DNA of 64,000 nucleotides, taken from the NCBI RefSeq assembly GCF_004014775.2, contig NZ_CP042808.1, forward strand, positions 310,001 to 374,000. The letters are read 5' to 3'. This document shows, piece by piece, positions 52,148 to 60,880 of the stretch. Both the position numbers and the translations under genes were made by a program. The notes beneath the pieces are model-generated. The model was not told where the DNA came from. It saw nothing but the letters and a program-made list of their open reading frames with translations, and made no database searches. Positions within the stretch are counted from its first letter, which is position 1; each line of letters begins with the position of its first letter. This DNA comes from Acetobacter oryzoeni. Its GTDB lineage: Bacteria; Pseudomonadota; Alphaproteobacteria; Acetobacterales; Acetobacteraceae.

Positions 52148-52360
52148 ATGACCACTGTTACAATTTCTGTTCTGAAAGAGTTTGTTTCCAAGGCATCCGC
52201 TTTGCATCAAACCTGGAAAACAGCCAAACCCTCTGCATCCGAACTTTCCTGGCACGAATGTGTGGAAGATGAAAACTATAAGGATGCCGTAGTAGATAGA
52301 GATTTTCTGGCAGAACTGACAAAAGCCAACATACCGTATGAAATGTCGGAAGCTGTTTGA
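52148..52360 (+). CDS. Small protein of unknown function
   Basis: A 70-residue acidic protein with no membrane segment or cysteine pair. A purine-rich AAGAGAAAG precedes the ATG, and a textbook terminator follows 34 bases after the stop, so it looks like a real single-gene unit. No family recognised. Confidence 0.6.
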   Translation: MTTVTISVLKEFVSKASALHQTWKTAKPSASELSWHECVEDENYKDAVVDRDFLAELTKANIPYEMSEAV

Positions 52361-52393
52361 AGCCTAAGAGATATATTCTAAAAATTGGGTAAG

Positions 52394-52420
52394 AAAAAAC
52401 CGCCTTTTGGCGGTTTTTTT
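52394..52420 (+). terminator. Rho-independent terminator after the small gene
   Basis: AAAAAACCGCC-TTTT-GGCGGTTTTTTT, a perfect 11-bp stem with T run. The remaining 52421-52684 holds no supported gene, only a possible 20-codon frame at about 52490 and the direct-repeat unit below. Confidence 0.9.
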
Positions 52421-52584
52421 GTGGTTATTTCAAAGTGAGCTTTAGGCCCGACCTCTTTCTATAAATGGTCAATCAGGAAATAGGAAAGCATGGCAAAAAT
52501 AATGGCTATGCTGGGGGCAAAAGCATTTAATCAGGTGCCCGGATTTATATAGGGTATGGGTAAATCATCAGCGTGACTCACATG

Positions 52585-52638
52585 GGTTGTGCCCGTTATC
52601 CACAGGCTTACCCACCGGAGCATCCGCAGAATCTGTGG
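52585..52638. repeat. 54-bp direct repeat with DnaA-box-like ends, copy 1
   Basis: Matches 54046-54099 at 51 of 54 bases. It contains the consensus DnaA box TTATCCACA (from 52596), and its far end CTGTGGACAA is nearly the inverse of the near end, so each copy can form a hairpin with two facing DnaA-like boxes. Function unknown. Confidence 0.8.
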
Positions 52639-52684
52639 ACAAGGCCATGAAGCTTGGCAGTCAAGATGGCTGCGGATAAAAACT

Positions 52685-53077
52685 TTAGGGATGGTATAAA
52701 TCCTGCTCCAGAAAGGTTTGAACGCGCAGGAAGGCTTCTTCTTCCGTTTCGTTTTCAGCAATGCCCAACCATGTGGGCTTGCGCCGAGCAATCCACCCCA
52801 ACATCTTACCGCTCACGCTCTGAAAGAGTGGAATATCCTCTGCCAGTAGCAAAATACCCAAAGGCAGCATCCACACACCCAAAACGGGTAAAAAGGAAAG
52901 CAGTCCACCCAACATTAACAGCAGCCCAGAAGGCAGGCGCACCCATTTTTGCTCGGGCTTGCGTAGCCATTGTATGGCGCGGCGCATTTTGGCCGGCAGT
53001 TTTGCCGTTATCATTTGTGTGCGGCGTTCACGCAGGGTTTCTGGCGTAGTGGTGCTGGAAGGTGAGGGCTGCTCCAT
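52685..53077 (-). CDS. Small membrane protein (PGPGW-like)
   Basis: A 130-residue protein. A basic N-terminal region is followed by two close hydrophobic stretches (about 50-80) in a Leu-Pro-Ser-Gly-Leu-Leu-Leu-Met-Leu-Gly-Gly and Leu-Pro-Val-Leu-Gly-Val-Trp-Met-Leu-Pro-Leu-Gly pattern, then Glu-Asp-Ile-Pro-Leu and a basic tail. Similar short proteins in alphaproteobacteria are uncharacterised; resemblance to PGPGW proteins is loose. Confidence 0.6.
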   Translation of the reverse strand: MEQPSPSSTTTPETLRERRTQMITAKLPAKMRRAIQWLRKPEQKWVRLPSGLLLMLGGLLSFLPVLGVWMLPLGILLLAEDIPLFQSVSGKMLGWIARRKPTWLGIAENETEEEAFLRVQTFLEQDLYHP

Positions 53078-53221
53078 TTCTGCTCCATAACTGTGGCTGA
53101 TTTGGTTTTATGTGCCTTTGTTTGGGCGTTATCTTTTCTATAAAGGCATTTCGTATTGTATGGCATTTAACAAAGGCAGCATTGTGTATTCAAAACAGGG
53201 CTTCACGCTGGTATCCGTGCA

Positions 53222-54007
53222 ATGAGTGTGCGTGTTGCAAAAATATGCTTGGGCATGGTTGTGGCCTGCCTGCCAGTTTCGGCTGCTTGGGCGCAGGAAA
53301 ACGCAGCATGTCAGGCTTTTGGGCCAGAAAACAAATTGCCCGCAATAACGCGGCCTTTCATGCTGAAGCAGACAGAACTGCTGTGTAACACGGGCTATGC
53401 TGTTCTGGTTTCATCTGTCACGCACACACCTTTGTGGGCAGCGGAGCATTTGCAGGCCAATAATGTGCGCCTTGCAGAACGCTTGATGCGTGCAGGCACT
53501 TTTTATGCAGATTCCCGGTGGCCAGATGGCAGCCGAGATCAGGATTACAAAAAATCCGGCTACAGCAGGGGGCACATGGCCCCCAGTGCGGATCAGCCAA
53601 CGCCGACAGCACAATTTGAAACTTTTGCGTATTCCAACATGGTGCCGCAATCCATAGCGCTTAATCAGGGTATTTGGGCACGTATTGAATACACGGTGCG
53701 GGAGCTGGCTGTGCAGGAAGGGGACTTATATGTGGTCACCGGCCCTGCGTTTCATGGTCATCCCATTCCAACCATTGGGCCAGACCATGTGTTTGTGCCA
53801 TCTTCTACATGGAAGGCTGTGTATTCCACACGTCGTCAGGCTGCGGGGGTGTATGTCTGCAAGAACGTGCAACGTTCTCCACATTGCGATCAGGTGACTG
53901 TGGCAACCCTTATTCGCAATACAGGGGTAGATCCATTTCCGGCGGTGGCGGATACCATTAAGCAGAGTTTCTGGCGCTTGCCGTCACCACGCAAAATACG
54001 GCGGTAA
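53222..54007 (+). CDS. Secreted DNA/RNA non-specific endonuclease
   Basis: A 261-residue nuclease of the NUC1/Serratia family. Signal peptide about 1-25 (ending Ala-Trp-Ala-Gln). The catalytic motif reads Ser-Arg-Gly-His-Met-Ala-Pro-Ser-Ala-Asp near residue 115, a variant of Asp-Arg-Gly-His, and the metal-binding Asn is in Asn-Met-Val-Pro-Gln near 140. It degrades DNA and RNA in the periplasm or medium, perhaps to recover phosphate or nucleotides. The first Asp of DRGH is Ser, as in some active members. Confidence 0.88.
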   Translation: MSVRVAKICLGMVVACLPVSAAWAQENAACQAFGPENKLPAITRPFMLKQTELLCNTGYAVLVSSVTHTPLWAAEHLQANNVRLAERLMRAGTFYADSRWPDGSRDQDYKKSGYSRGHMAPSADQPTPTAQFETFAYSNMVPQSIALNQGIWARIEYTVRELAVQEGDLYVVTGPAFHGHPIPTIGPDHVFVPSSTWKAVYSTRRQAAGVYVCKNVQRSPHCDQVTVATLIRNTGVDPFPAVADTIKQSFWRLPSPRKIRR

Positions 54008-54045
54008 GCGTGGAGCGGAAGCGGTACAAGCCACAATTTTCACGG

Positions 54046-54099
54046 CGGTTGTACACGTTATCCACAGGCTTACCCACCGGAGCATCCGCAGAAACTGTG
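54046..54099. repeat. 54-bp direct repeat with DnaA-box-like ends, copy 2
   Basis: Second copy of the 52585-52638 unit, same orientation, 1461 bases away, three mismatches. TTATCCACA starts at 54057. The two copies bracket the membrane-protein and nuclease genes. Confidence 0.8.
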
Positions 54100-54121
54100 G
54101 GCGACTCTATTGGCGAGTGGT

Positions 54122-54469
54122 TTATTGGCTAATGCCAAGCCACGGGCCAGCCCAGATCATCAGCAGGTATAAAACAACGGTTAAGCCACACCCACTGGCC
54201 AGTGCGGGCCAGAAATGCACGCCACACCGCATCAGCCACGGCATAAACAAAAACATGGGCAGGGAGGGCAGCACATACCAGAACGTAGCGCTGACATGGG
54301 CTTCCATCCGTGCAGGATCATGCGTTTCCAGCCAAAGCCAGATCATGCCAAATACGGAAACAAGGGGCAGGGCGGCAACCAGCGCGCCAAATCCGGGGTA
54401 ACGGCGTGCCAAAGTGGAAACCAGAGCAATAATCAGAGCTGAAAGCAGAGTTTTGAGAAGAAAAAACAT
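54122..54469 (-). CDS. DUF3147 membrane protein
   Basis: A 115-residue protein with four hydrophobic segments, the usual form of DUF3147. Marks are Ala-Arg-Arg-Tyr-Pro-Gly-Phe-Gly-Ala-Leu after helix 1, Leu-Pro-Leu-Val-Ser, a Trp-Leu-Glu-Thr-His-Asp turn, and Leu-Pro-Ser-Leu-Pro-Met-Phe. Function unknown. Confidence 0.8.
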   Translation of the reverse strand: MFFLLKTLLSALIIALVSTLARRYPGFGALVAALPLVSVFGMIWLWLETHDPARMEAHVSATFWYVLPSLPMFLFMPWLMRCGVHFWPALASGCGLTVVLYLLMIWAGPWLGISQ

Positions 54470-54618
54470 TCAGGTATCAGACAATAAATAAAAAACGGCT
54501 GACTATAATATATTTTTTAATATAGATGAATTGTATCACCCCACCCGGCGCATTAAATTAATTTTCAGGATATCATCCGTTATCTTTTGAAAATTTAAAT
54601 CAGTTTGGATTAGTTTTT

Positions 54619-55299
54619 ATGCGTTTAAAAGCTCTTTTTGCAGCATCTGCTGTATTGCTCACCAGTTTTTCTGTGGCACAGGCAGGCACCGTGCACACCA
54701 CGTGGGAAAAGTTCAAGGCTGGCCATGCCATGCATCGCCTTTCCGTTGATGGCCAGAAAGCCATGATGGATGTGTTTCAGGCGCGTGATCTGCTGGCTCA
54801 GGGCAAAACCGATGCCGCCATTCCGCCGCTGTATGATGCGCAAAAGCGTTTCAAGGCTGCCAGTGCAGATAACAAGAAGTTCTTTGCGGCAGAAAGCCAG
54901 CTTCAGCCAGCCCCGCAGCATCCGGTTTCTGCAACCCATATGCCGGTTGCCAACCCCACAACATGGGTGCCAGTTGGTGGTGAGTTTATTGTAAGCGAAA
55001 CACTGGCCCCAGAAAAACAGGCAGCACTGGCTAACGCCAACAAGCAGTTCCAGGCCGGGCAAACCCAGCAGGCACAGCAGAGCCTGCAGGTTGTGGGTGA
55101 AGATGCAGACTTCATTCTGGCCCTTGCCCCGCTGGAACAGAGCGAAGGTGCCCTGTACCGCGCAAAAGTGTTTACAGAAGGCCGCCAGCCGCAGCAGGCT
55201 GTAGAAGCACTTAACCAGCTGCTGGATGGCATTGTTTTTGTTTCTGACGATGTGGTGGAAAAAGTGGTTCCCTCCACACCGGCTAAAAAAACGAACTAA
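54619..55299 (+). CDS. YfdX-family periplasmic protein
   Basis: A 226-residue secreted protein with a signal peptide ending Ala-Gln-Ala near residue 22. The helical body has a Gln/Ala-rich coil (about 130-160) and ends with the YfdX pattern (Gln-Ala-Val-Glu-Ala-Leu-Asn-Gln-Leu-Leu, then Asp-Asp-Val-Val-Glu-Lys-Val-Val-Pro). In E. coli yfdX sits with oxalate-dependent acid-resistance genes and its product is chaperone-like. An acid-stress role suits an acetic acid bacterium but is inferred. The AT-rich upstream region has no clear ribosome site. Confidence 0.78.
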   Translation: MRLKALFAASAVLLTSFSVAQAGTVHTTWEKFKAGHAMHRLSVDGQKAMMDVFQARDLLAQGKTDAAIPPLYDAQKRFKAASADNKKFFAAESQLQPAPQHPVSATHMPVANPTTWVPVGGEFIVSETLAPEKQAALANANKQFQAGQTQQAQQSLQVVGEDADFILALAPLEQSEGALYRAKVFTEGRQPQQAVEALNQLLDGIVFVSDDVVEKVVPSTPAKKTN

Positions 55300-55320
55300 A
55301 ACAACACGCTGTGTTGCAAG

Positions 55321-55362
55321 GCAGGGGTGGGGAGCAAAAAAGTTCTCCACCCCTGCTTTTTT
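55321..55362 (+). terminator. Strong terminator after yfdX
   Basis: A 15-bp stem (55321-55335 with 55342-55356, two wobble pairs), A6 loop, T6 tail. It insulates the element that follows. Confidence 0.9.
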
Positions 55363-55365
55363 ATG

Positions 55366-55395
55366 TTGCGTTTATTGAGAATGGTTCTTATTATC
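55366..55395 (+). promoter_or_regulatory. Candidate promoter with Fur-box-like operator
   Basis: TTGCGT (55366-55371) and TATTAT (55389-55394) with 17-base spacing. The 19 bases 55377-55395 match the classical Fur box (GATAATGATAATCATTATC) at 14 positions, and include the -10. Binding would repress transcription when iron is replete. Confidence 0.5.
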
Positions 55396-55400
55396 AATCT

Positions 55401-55566
55401 TGTCGCGGCGATGAAGGCGTTTCTGCTGGTGGGGCAAGGGGCATCGTCGCGACAACTCTTGGTTCGTCTTGATTTATCCCGTTCAATCCCCGGTTCCTAT
55501 CTGGAATGTTTTTGCATCCCCGGTCATTCCAGATAGGTCTTTTAAGTTCCCCTTGCCCCACCAGAC
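55401..55566 (+). ncRNA. Candidate structured, Fur-controlled small RNA
   Basis: About 165 bases between yfdX and the methylcitrate regulator, without a credible ORF. Three long complementary pairs: B 55402-55413 with 55442-55453 (11 of 12), A 55426-55441 with 55549-55564 (16 of 16), and C 55496-55508 with 55525-55537 (13 of 13). A lies in the loop of B, so A and B nest as a pseudoknot or alternate. Single-stranded UCCCCGGU occurs twice (55487, 55517), the second in the loop of hairpin C; such C-rich loops can target ribosome sites. Promoter as described above. Size, strand and 3' end are inferred. Confidence 0.5.
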
Positions 55567-55587
55567 TATCTTCTTCCTTATAAAATA

Positions 55588-57003
55588 TCAGGGTTTTTCA
55601 GGTAGTGCCCGGTAGGGCACAACGCCTCTGGCATCACTTCCCGTATCCAGCATCCGGCCCGAAACAGGTAAAGACCTGTGGCTGCAATTATCCCGCACAC
55701 AGGCGCGGCAGCCGGGGCCAATGGGCACCACCAATCTGTGGTCATTCAGGTTTAAGCCATCAGCATAAACGGTTTTTGCGGCATCGCTTATGGTACAGCC
55801 CAGCACAATGGCAATCTGCCGTGGGCGGTCTGTATAGGTAACACCCTCATGCCCCACTGTGCGGGCAACGTTGAGGTAAATGGAATCATCCGTAGTTTGA
55901 GAAAGCTGCACCTGCACCTGCCCCGGTGTGGCAAAAGCCCGAAAGATGTTCCACAACGGGCAGGGGCCACCAAAACGTGCCTGAGAAAAACGGTTGGCAG
56001 AAAAACTTTTAAGAATATTTCCTGCGATATCCAATTTGAGGAAATAAAAGGGAATGCCCTCCATACCGGGGCGCTGCAACGTGCTTAATCTGTGGCTTAT
56101 CTGTTCAAAACTGGTGCCAAAATGGCGGCGTAGGCGCTCGATATCATAGCGCATGGTCTGTGCTGCGTGCAGGAAGCGCGTATAGGGTAACAGCAAGGCC
56201 CCGGCAAAGTAGTTACCCAAATAAACGCGGCCGAGTTCCAGCGCATTTTTCTCTTTGGGGCCTTCACGCCGTAAAATGCTGCTTATCAGGCGGGTATGGT
56301 CTCGTTGGCCAATAATCTGCGCCAGATAGAACAGCGTGCTTTCTGGTGGTTGGTCTGGGGGTAAAAGAATGGTGCGGCGGTGCCGGTCTATTCGCCATAC
56401 CAACCCGCCTTCTTCCAGCGCCGGGTCTTGTTGCGTGTGCAAGCCATGCTGATCAAGCAGATAGGTTTTTAAGGCTTCGGCCAAGCCGTTTTGGAGGTTA
56501 AGGTTTTCGTAAAACTTTTCGGCAGCACAATCGAGTTCATGAAAATAGTTGCGGTGTTGCTGCACCCAGTCTCCCACCGTTTCATACGGCTCTAGCGGAG
56601 GAGAGGGGGAAAGGGTATCGCTTTCACGCTCCTGCTCAAATTTATAGGCGCGGTAAAGGGTTAAAAATGCAGCGCATAAATCCGGGTTGGCATGTACGGC
56701 ATCTGCCATTTTGGCCAAAGGTAAGGATGCATTTTTAAATACGGGGTCTGCCATGGTTTCGCGCATGGCCTGCACGGTATGGGCTTCTTTGGTGTTGCTG
56801 AACCATGCGGGGGTTAGATTAAAGCGTTCACACAGCTTTTGTAACAGATGGTGCGGAACAGGCCGGTGGTTACGTTCTAACTGGTTAAGATAACTTGGTG
56901 ATATGTCAAGCATGTCTGCCAAGTTGGCTTGGGTTAGGGTTTCGCGTTGGCGCAACTGCCGCAAGCGCGGGCCAGCAAAAAGCTTGGTTCTGGTTTGTGG
57001 CAT
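55588..57003 (-). CDS. ScfR/PrpR-like regulator of propionate metabolism
   Basis: A 471-residue short-chain-fatty-acyl regulator. N-terminal XRE helix-turn-helix (about 8-65, [10 protein letters not shown]), a middle ImmA/IrrE-type peptidase-like domain lacking an obvious zinc site, and a C-terminal DUF2083/ScfRs domain with a [11 protein letters not shown]teine cluster, like that of mycobacterial PrpR. Such proteins sense acyl-CoA and activate methylcitrate and glyoxylate genes. Divergent from prpD. The ATG at 57003 begins the HTH; the longer frame to 57111 would cover the operator. Confidence 0.88.
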   Translation of the reverse strand: MPQTRTKLFAGPRLRQLRQRETLTQANLADMLDISPSYLNQLERNHRPVPHHLLQKLCERFNLTPAWFSNTKEAHTVQAMRETMADPVFKNASLPLAKMADAVHANPDLCAAFLTLYRAYKFEQERESDTLSPSPPLEPYETVGDWVQQHRNYFHELDCAAEKFYENLNLQNGLAEALKTYLLDQHGLHTQQDPALEEGGLVWRIDRHRRTILLPPDQPPESTLFYLAQIIGQRDHTRLISSILRREGPKEKNALELGRVYLGNYFAGALLLPYTRFLHAAQTMRYDIERLRRHFGTSFEQISHRLSTLQRPGMEGIPFYFLKLDIAGNILKSFSANRFSQARFGGPCPLWNIFRAFATPGQVQVQLSQTTDDSIYLNVARTVGHEGVTYTDRPRQIAIVLGCTISDAAKTVYADGLNLNDHRLVVPIGPGCRACVRDNCSHRSLPVSGRMLDTGSDARGVVPYRALPEKP

Positions 57004-57012
57004 GGTACGAAC

Positions 57013-57029
57013 TTCGCAAACTTCGCAAA
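57013..57029. promoter_or_regulatory. Probable operator of the methylcitrate regulator
   Basis: Two direct copies of TTCGCAAA (57013-57020 and 57022-57029), nine bases apart. TTTGCAAA/TTCGCAAA-like words are the sites of PrpR, RamB and MccR-type members of this family. They lie ten bases before the regulator's ATG, in the divergent prpD promoter region, so one site could govern both. Confidence 0.6.
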
Positions 57030-57134
57030 CGGGAACATTCCCTTCGCCTCTTTTTACTCTTATCTCTCTGCCGCTCAAAACAACACTCTGCAACACTCCC
57101 CTCACGATCAAATTCCGATCATGAGGTTAAAGCA

Positions 57135-58697
57135 ATGCAGTATCATGATGTGCGTGTTCATCCAGAAAGCGACCGTCTGCCACGGCCCGAACAGCTTGCG
57201 TGGAAAATTGCGCAGGTGGCGGCAGATCCGGTGCCGGTGGAGGCCGCAGTTACGGATATGATTATCAACCGGCTGATAGATAACGCATCTGTGGCCATGG
57301 CATCTGTAAACCGTCATTCCGTCATGAGTGCGCGGGCCGAGGCTCTGGCGCATCGGCGGGAAGGTGGGGCCACGGTGTTTGGCATGGGGCCAAATGTGCG
57401 CGTGCATGCAGAATGGGCTGCATGGGCCAATGGCACAGCCGTGCGTGAGTTGGATTTTCACGATACATTTTTAGCAGCAGAATATTCTCATCCGGGTGAT
57501 AATATTCCCGGCATTCTGGCTGTTGCCCAGCAGTGCCGCCGCAGCGGTGCAGATTTAATCCGTGGTGCTGCCACGGGGTATGAAATTCAGATAGACCTTG
57601 CGCGTGCCATTTGTTTGCACAAACACAAGATAGATCATGTAGCGCATCTTGGCCCATCTGTGGCCGCAGGTATTGGCACGCTTATGCGCCTGCCGCCAGC
57701 GGTTATCTATCAGGCCATAGGGCAGGCCTTGCATGTTACCACCGCCACGCGCCAGAGCCGCAAGGGCGAGATTTCATCATGGAAAGCCTATGCCCCCGCC
57801 CATGCCAGCAAAATGGCGGTAGAGGCCGTTGACCGCGCCATGATGGGCGAAACATCTCCAACCCCGATTTATGAAGGGGAAGATGGTGTTATTGGCTGGA
57901 TGCTGGATGGTAAAAATGCGCATTACCGTGTGCCATTGCCAGAAATGGGTGAGCCAAAACGTGCCATTCTGTCCTCCTTCACCAAGGAACATTCGGCAGA
58001 ATATCAAAGTCAGGCGCTTATTGATCTTGCCTTTCGTATGGGGCAGAAAATCAAAAACTGGGATGATGTTGAAGATGTGCTGATAGAAACCAGCCATCAC
58101 ACGCATTACGTTATTGGCACGGGCTCGAATGATCCGCAAAAGTTTGATCCGCAAGCCTCGCGGGAAACGCTGGATCATTCCATCATGTATATTGTGGCCG
58201 TGGCTTTGCAGGATGGTAGCTGGCACCATGTGCATTCCTACGCGCCGGAACGCGCTCGCAGGCCAGATACCGTACGGCTCTGGCGCAAGATCCACACAAT
58301 AGAAAAACCCGAGTGGACACAACGCTACCATGAAACAGACCCGGATAAAAAAGCCTTTGGGGGCCGTATTGTTATCCGCATGAAAGATGGCGCGGTTATT
58401 GCGGATGAGCTGGCTGTTGCCAATGCCCATACACTGGGGGCTACACCGTGGCAGCGTGCTGATTATATCCGTAAGTTCCAAACACTTTCAGAAGGCATTG
58501 TGCCGCATCAGGAAGCTGAAAGATTTTTGGAAATTGTGCAAAACCTGCCCAATCTGAAAGCCGGAGAACTGCATATGTTGGAAATTGCCATTCCCGAGCG
58601 TGATATTCGCCAGAACACTGCGGAAGGTATTTTCAATTTCGGGCAGGCCAAGCCCGCTGCGGTTACGGCTGCCACCTCTACAGCTCTGGCTTCCTAA
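57135..58697 (+). CDS. prpD: 2-methylcitrate dehydratase
   Basis: Dehydrates 2-methylcitrate to 2-methyl-cis-aconitate in propionate catabolism. 520 residues with the MmgE/PrpD family features: Asp-Phe-His-Asp-Thr-Phe-Leu and Tyr-Ser-His-Pro-Gly-Asp near 115-130, Lys-Gly-Glu-Ile-Ser-Ser-Trp-Lys, and [15 protein letters not shown]. ATG 57135 follows GAGGTTAAAG. The open frame extends upstream to 56895, but that stretch overlaps the regulator and its operator. First gene of prpD-prpC-prpB-acs. Confidence 0.96.
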   Translation: MQYHDVRVHPESDRLPRPEQLAWKIAQVAADPVPVEAAVTDMIINRLIDNASVAMASVNRHSVMSARAEALAHRREGGATVFGMGPNVRVHAEWAAWANGTAVRELDFHDTFLAAEYSHPGDNIPGILAVAQQCRRSGADLIRGAATGYEIQIDLARAICLHKHKIDHVAHLGPSVAAGIGTLMRLPPAVIYQAIGQALHVTTATRQSRKGEISSWKAYAPAHASKMAVEAVDRAMMGETSPTPIYEGEDGVIGWMLDGKNAHYRVPLPEMGEPKRAILSSFTKEHSAEYQSQALIDLAFRMGQKIKNWDDVEDVLIETSHHTHYVIGTGSNDPQKFDPQASRETLDHSIMYIVAVALQDGSWHHVHSYAPERARRPDTVRLWRKIHTIEKPEWTQRYHETDPDKKAFGGRIVIRMKDGAVIADELAVANAHTLGATPWQRADYIRKFQTLSEGIVPHQEAERFLEIVQNLPNLKAGELHMLEIAIPERDIRQNTAEGIFNFGQAKPAAVTAATSTALAS

Positions 58698-58729
58698 ACA
58701 GGCGATAACGCACAGGAAGGAATGGAAAA

Positions 58730-59896
58730 ATGACAACGCATCTGCACAGAAAACCAAAAAAATCTGTTGCGCTGTCAGGCACGGTTGCGGGCAACACGGC
58801 GCTCAGCACTGTGGGGCAGAGCGGGAATGATCTGCATTATCGTGGGTATGATATCAAAGATCTTGCGCGTGCCAGCACGTTTGAGGAGGTCGCGCATCTC
58901 CTTATCCATGGTTATCTGCCCAATAGTGCAGAGCTGGAAGCCTACAGGCGGCATCTGGCCAGTATGCGGGATATTCCTGCCATTGTGCGTGCTGCTCTGG
59001 AACGTCTGCCAGCCGCCACACATCCTATGGATGTTTTGCGCACGGCTGTTTCCGTTCTGGGCTGTGCGTTGCCAGAACGGAGCGATTGCCCCACCGCAGG
59101 TGCGCGGGATATTGCAGATAGGCTTGTGGCCTCGTTAGGCTCCATGCTGCTGTATTGGTATCATTTTTCAAACCACGGCCGGCGGATAGATACCAATACG
59201 GATGATGAAAGTGTGGGCGGGCACTTTTTGCACCTTCTGCATGGCAAAGCGCCAGCAGAGGACTGGGTGCAGGCCATGCACACCTCCCTTATTCTGTATG
59301 CGGAGCATGAATTCAATGCGTCCACATTTACAGCTAGAGTAGTGGCGGGCACGGGTTCGGATATGTATTCCGCCGTAACAGCCGCCATAGGTGCCCTGCG
59401 TGGCCCCAAGCATGGGGGCGCCAATGAAGTTGCGCTGGATATTCAGCAGCGCTACCGCACAGCGGATGAAGCCGAGGTGGATATTCTCAGGCGTCTGGAA
59501 AACCGTGAAGTTATCATCGGGTTTGGGCATCCGGTTTATACAATAGCAGACCCGCGCAACGAGATTATCAAGGAAACAGCGCGCAACCTTTCGCGCCGTA
59601 ACGGCAATATGCGTTTGTATCATGTGGCCGAGCGGATTGAACGGATTATGGATGAACAGAAAAAGATGTTCCCTAATTTGGATTGGTTTAGCGCGGTTTC
59701 CTACAACGCCATGGGTATTCCCACAGCCATGTTTACACCCATTTTTGTAATTGCCCGCGTAACAGGGTGGTGCGCCCATATTATGGAACAGCGGCAGGAT
59801 GGCAAAATCATTCGTCCGTCTGCCAATTATGTGGGGCCGGATAATCGGCCTTTTGTACCTCTGCGTGAACGCGATGGTCTGGAGCATGCAGCATGA
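58730..59896 (+). CDS. prpC: 2-methylcitrate synthase
   Basis: Condenses propionyl-CoA and oxaloacetate. 388 residues of the citrate-synthase fold: an N-terminal [18 protein letters not shown] near 40, the His loop in [20 protein letters not shown], and Gly-Phe-Gly-His-Pro-Val-Tyr. Short length and context distinguish it from housekeeping citrate synthase. AGGAAGGAATGG precedes the ATG. Its stop overlaps prpB. Confidence 0.95.
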   Translation: MTTHLHRKPKKSVALSGTVAGNTALSTVGQSGNDLHYRGYDIKDLARASTFEEVAHLLIHGYLPNSAELEAYRRHLASMRDIPAIVRAALERLPAATHPMDVLRTAVSVLGCALPERSDCPTAGARDIADRLVASLGSMLLYWYHFSNHGRRIDTNTDDESVGGHFLHLLHGKAPAEDWVQAMHTSLILYAEHEFNASTFTARVVAGTGSDMYSAVTAAIGALRGPKHGGANEVALDIQQRYRTADEAEVDILRRLENREVIIGFGHPVYTIADPRNEIIKETARNLSRRNGNMRLYHVAERIERIMDEQKKMFPNLDWFSAVSYNAMGIPTAMFTPIFVIARVTGWCAHIMEQRQDGKIIRPSANYVGPDNRPFVPLRERDGLEHAA

Positions 59897-60825
59897 CATA
59901 TCTGGTTGGCAAGGATCTGCCGCAAACACCAGCCGGGCAGCGGTTTCGCGCTTTGCTGAACAAACCGGGCATTATGCAAATTCCTGGTGCGCATAATGGG
60001 CAGGCGGCATTGCAGGCCAAGGATAATGGCTTTCAGGCTCTTTATCTTTCAGGTGCGGCTATGTCTGCCAGTATGGGGCTGCCTGATCTGGGCATTATCA
60101 CTATTGAGGATGCGTGTTTCTTTATCCGCCAGATTGCACGTGCTTCCGGTCTGCCGCTTTTGGTGGATGGTGATACCGGGTATGGTGAAGTTCTGAACGT
60201 GATGCACATGGTCAGGGCTTTTGAAGATGCCGGCGCCGCCGCCGTGCATATTGAAGACCAGATCCTGCCCAAAAAATGTGGCCACCTGAATAACAAAAAG
60301 CTCGCCACCCCGCAGGAGATGGCCCAAAAGGTGGCCGCCGCCGCCAAGGCCCGGCGTGATATGGTGATTATTGCCCGCACAGATGCTGCCAGCTCAGAAG
60401 GGCTGGATGGTGCCGTGGCCCGCGCCCGTTTGTATTACGAGGCCGGAGCAGACGCCATTTTCCCTGAAGCACTGATTTCTGAAGAAATGTTCAGGGAGTT
60501 TGTGCGCCGTATGCCCGATGTGCCCCTGCTTGCCAACATGACGGAATTTGGTCGTTCGCCTTATTTCACGGCTTCCCAGTTTGAAGATATGGGATACCGT
60601 ATGGTTATCTGGCCTGTCAGTTCCTTGCGGGCGGCCAATAAGGCGCAGGAGGATTTGTACAAAACCATTGCGCGCACAGGCGGTACGCAGGAGATGCTCC
60701 CCCGCATGCAAACGCGAGAGGAATTGTACAAAACAATCCGGTATTACGATTATGAATCATTGGACGCAGGCATTGTGGCCACGGTTCTGCCGCACATCGG
60801 CCAGGCCGATCGCAACGCCGCCTGA
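59893..60825 (+). CDS. prpB: 2-methylisocitrate lyase
   Basis: Splits 2-methylisocitrate to pyruvate and succinate, the last cycle step. 310 residues of the PEP mutase/isocitrate lyase superfamily: Pro-Gly-Ala-His-Asn-Gly, Asp-Gly-Asp-Thr-Gly-Tyr-Gly near 90, the catalytic loop Lys-Lys-Cys-Gly-His near 130, and Ile-Ile-Ala-Arg-Thr-Asp-Ala. The ATG overlaps the prpC stop (ATGA), so translation is coupled. Confidence 0.96.
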   Translation: MTYLVGKDLPQTPAGQRFRALLNKPGIMQIPGAHNGQAALQAKDNGFQALYLSGAAMSASMGLPDLGIITIEDACFFIRQIARASGLPLLVDGDTGYGEVLNVMHMVRAFEDAGAAAVHIEDQILPKKCGHLNNKKLATPQEMAQKVAAAAKARRDMVIIARTDAASSEGLDGAVARARLYYEAGADAIFPEALISEEMFREFVRRMPDVPLLANMTEFGRSPYFTASQFEDMGYRMVIWPVSSLRAANKAQEDLYKTIARTGGTQEMLPRMQTREELYKTIRYYDYESLDAGIVATVLPHIGQADRNAA

Positions 60826-60880
60826 ACATTCTCTTTCTTTCCCGAACAACAAAAAACAAAAAAGTAAGGGAGACGGAACA

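Noticed and set aside
52585..54099. Possible chromosomal origin of replication because of the DnaA boxes
   Set aside because: Only two consensus boxes, no AT-rich unwinding cluster, and no dnaA, hemE or parAB neighbours.
55327..55536. 69-codon ORF across the structured RNA region
   Set aside because: It starts inside the yfdX terminator and its codons coincide with the perfect inverted repeats; no ribosome site or family match.
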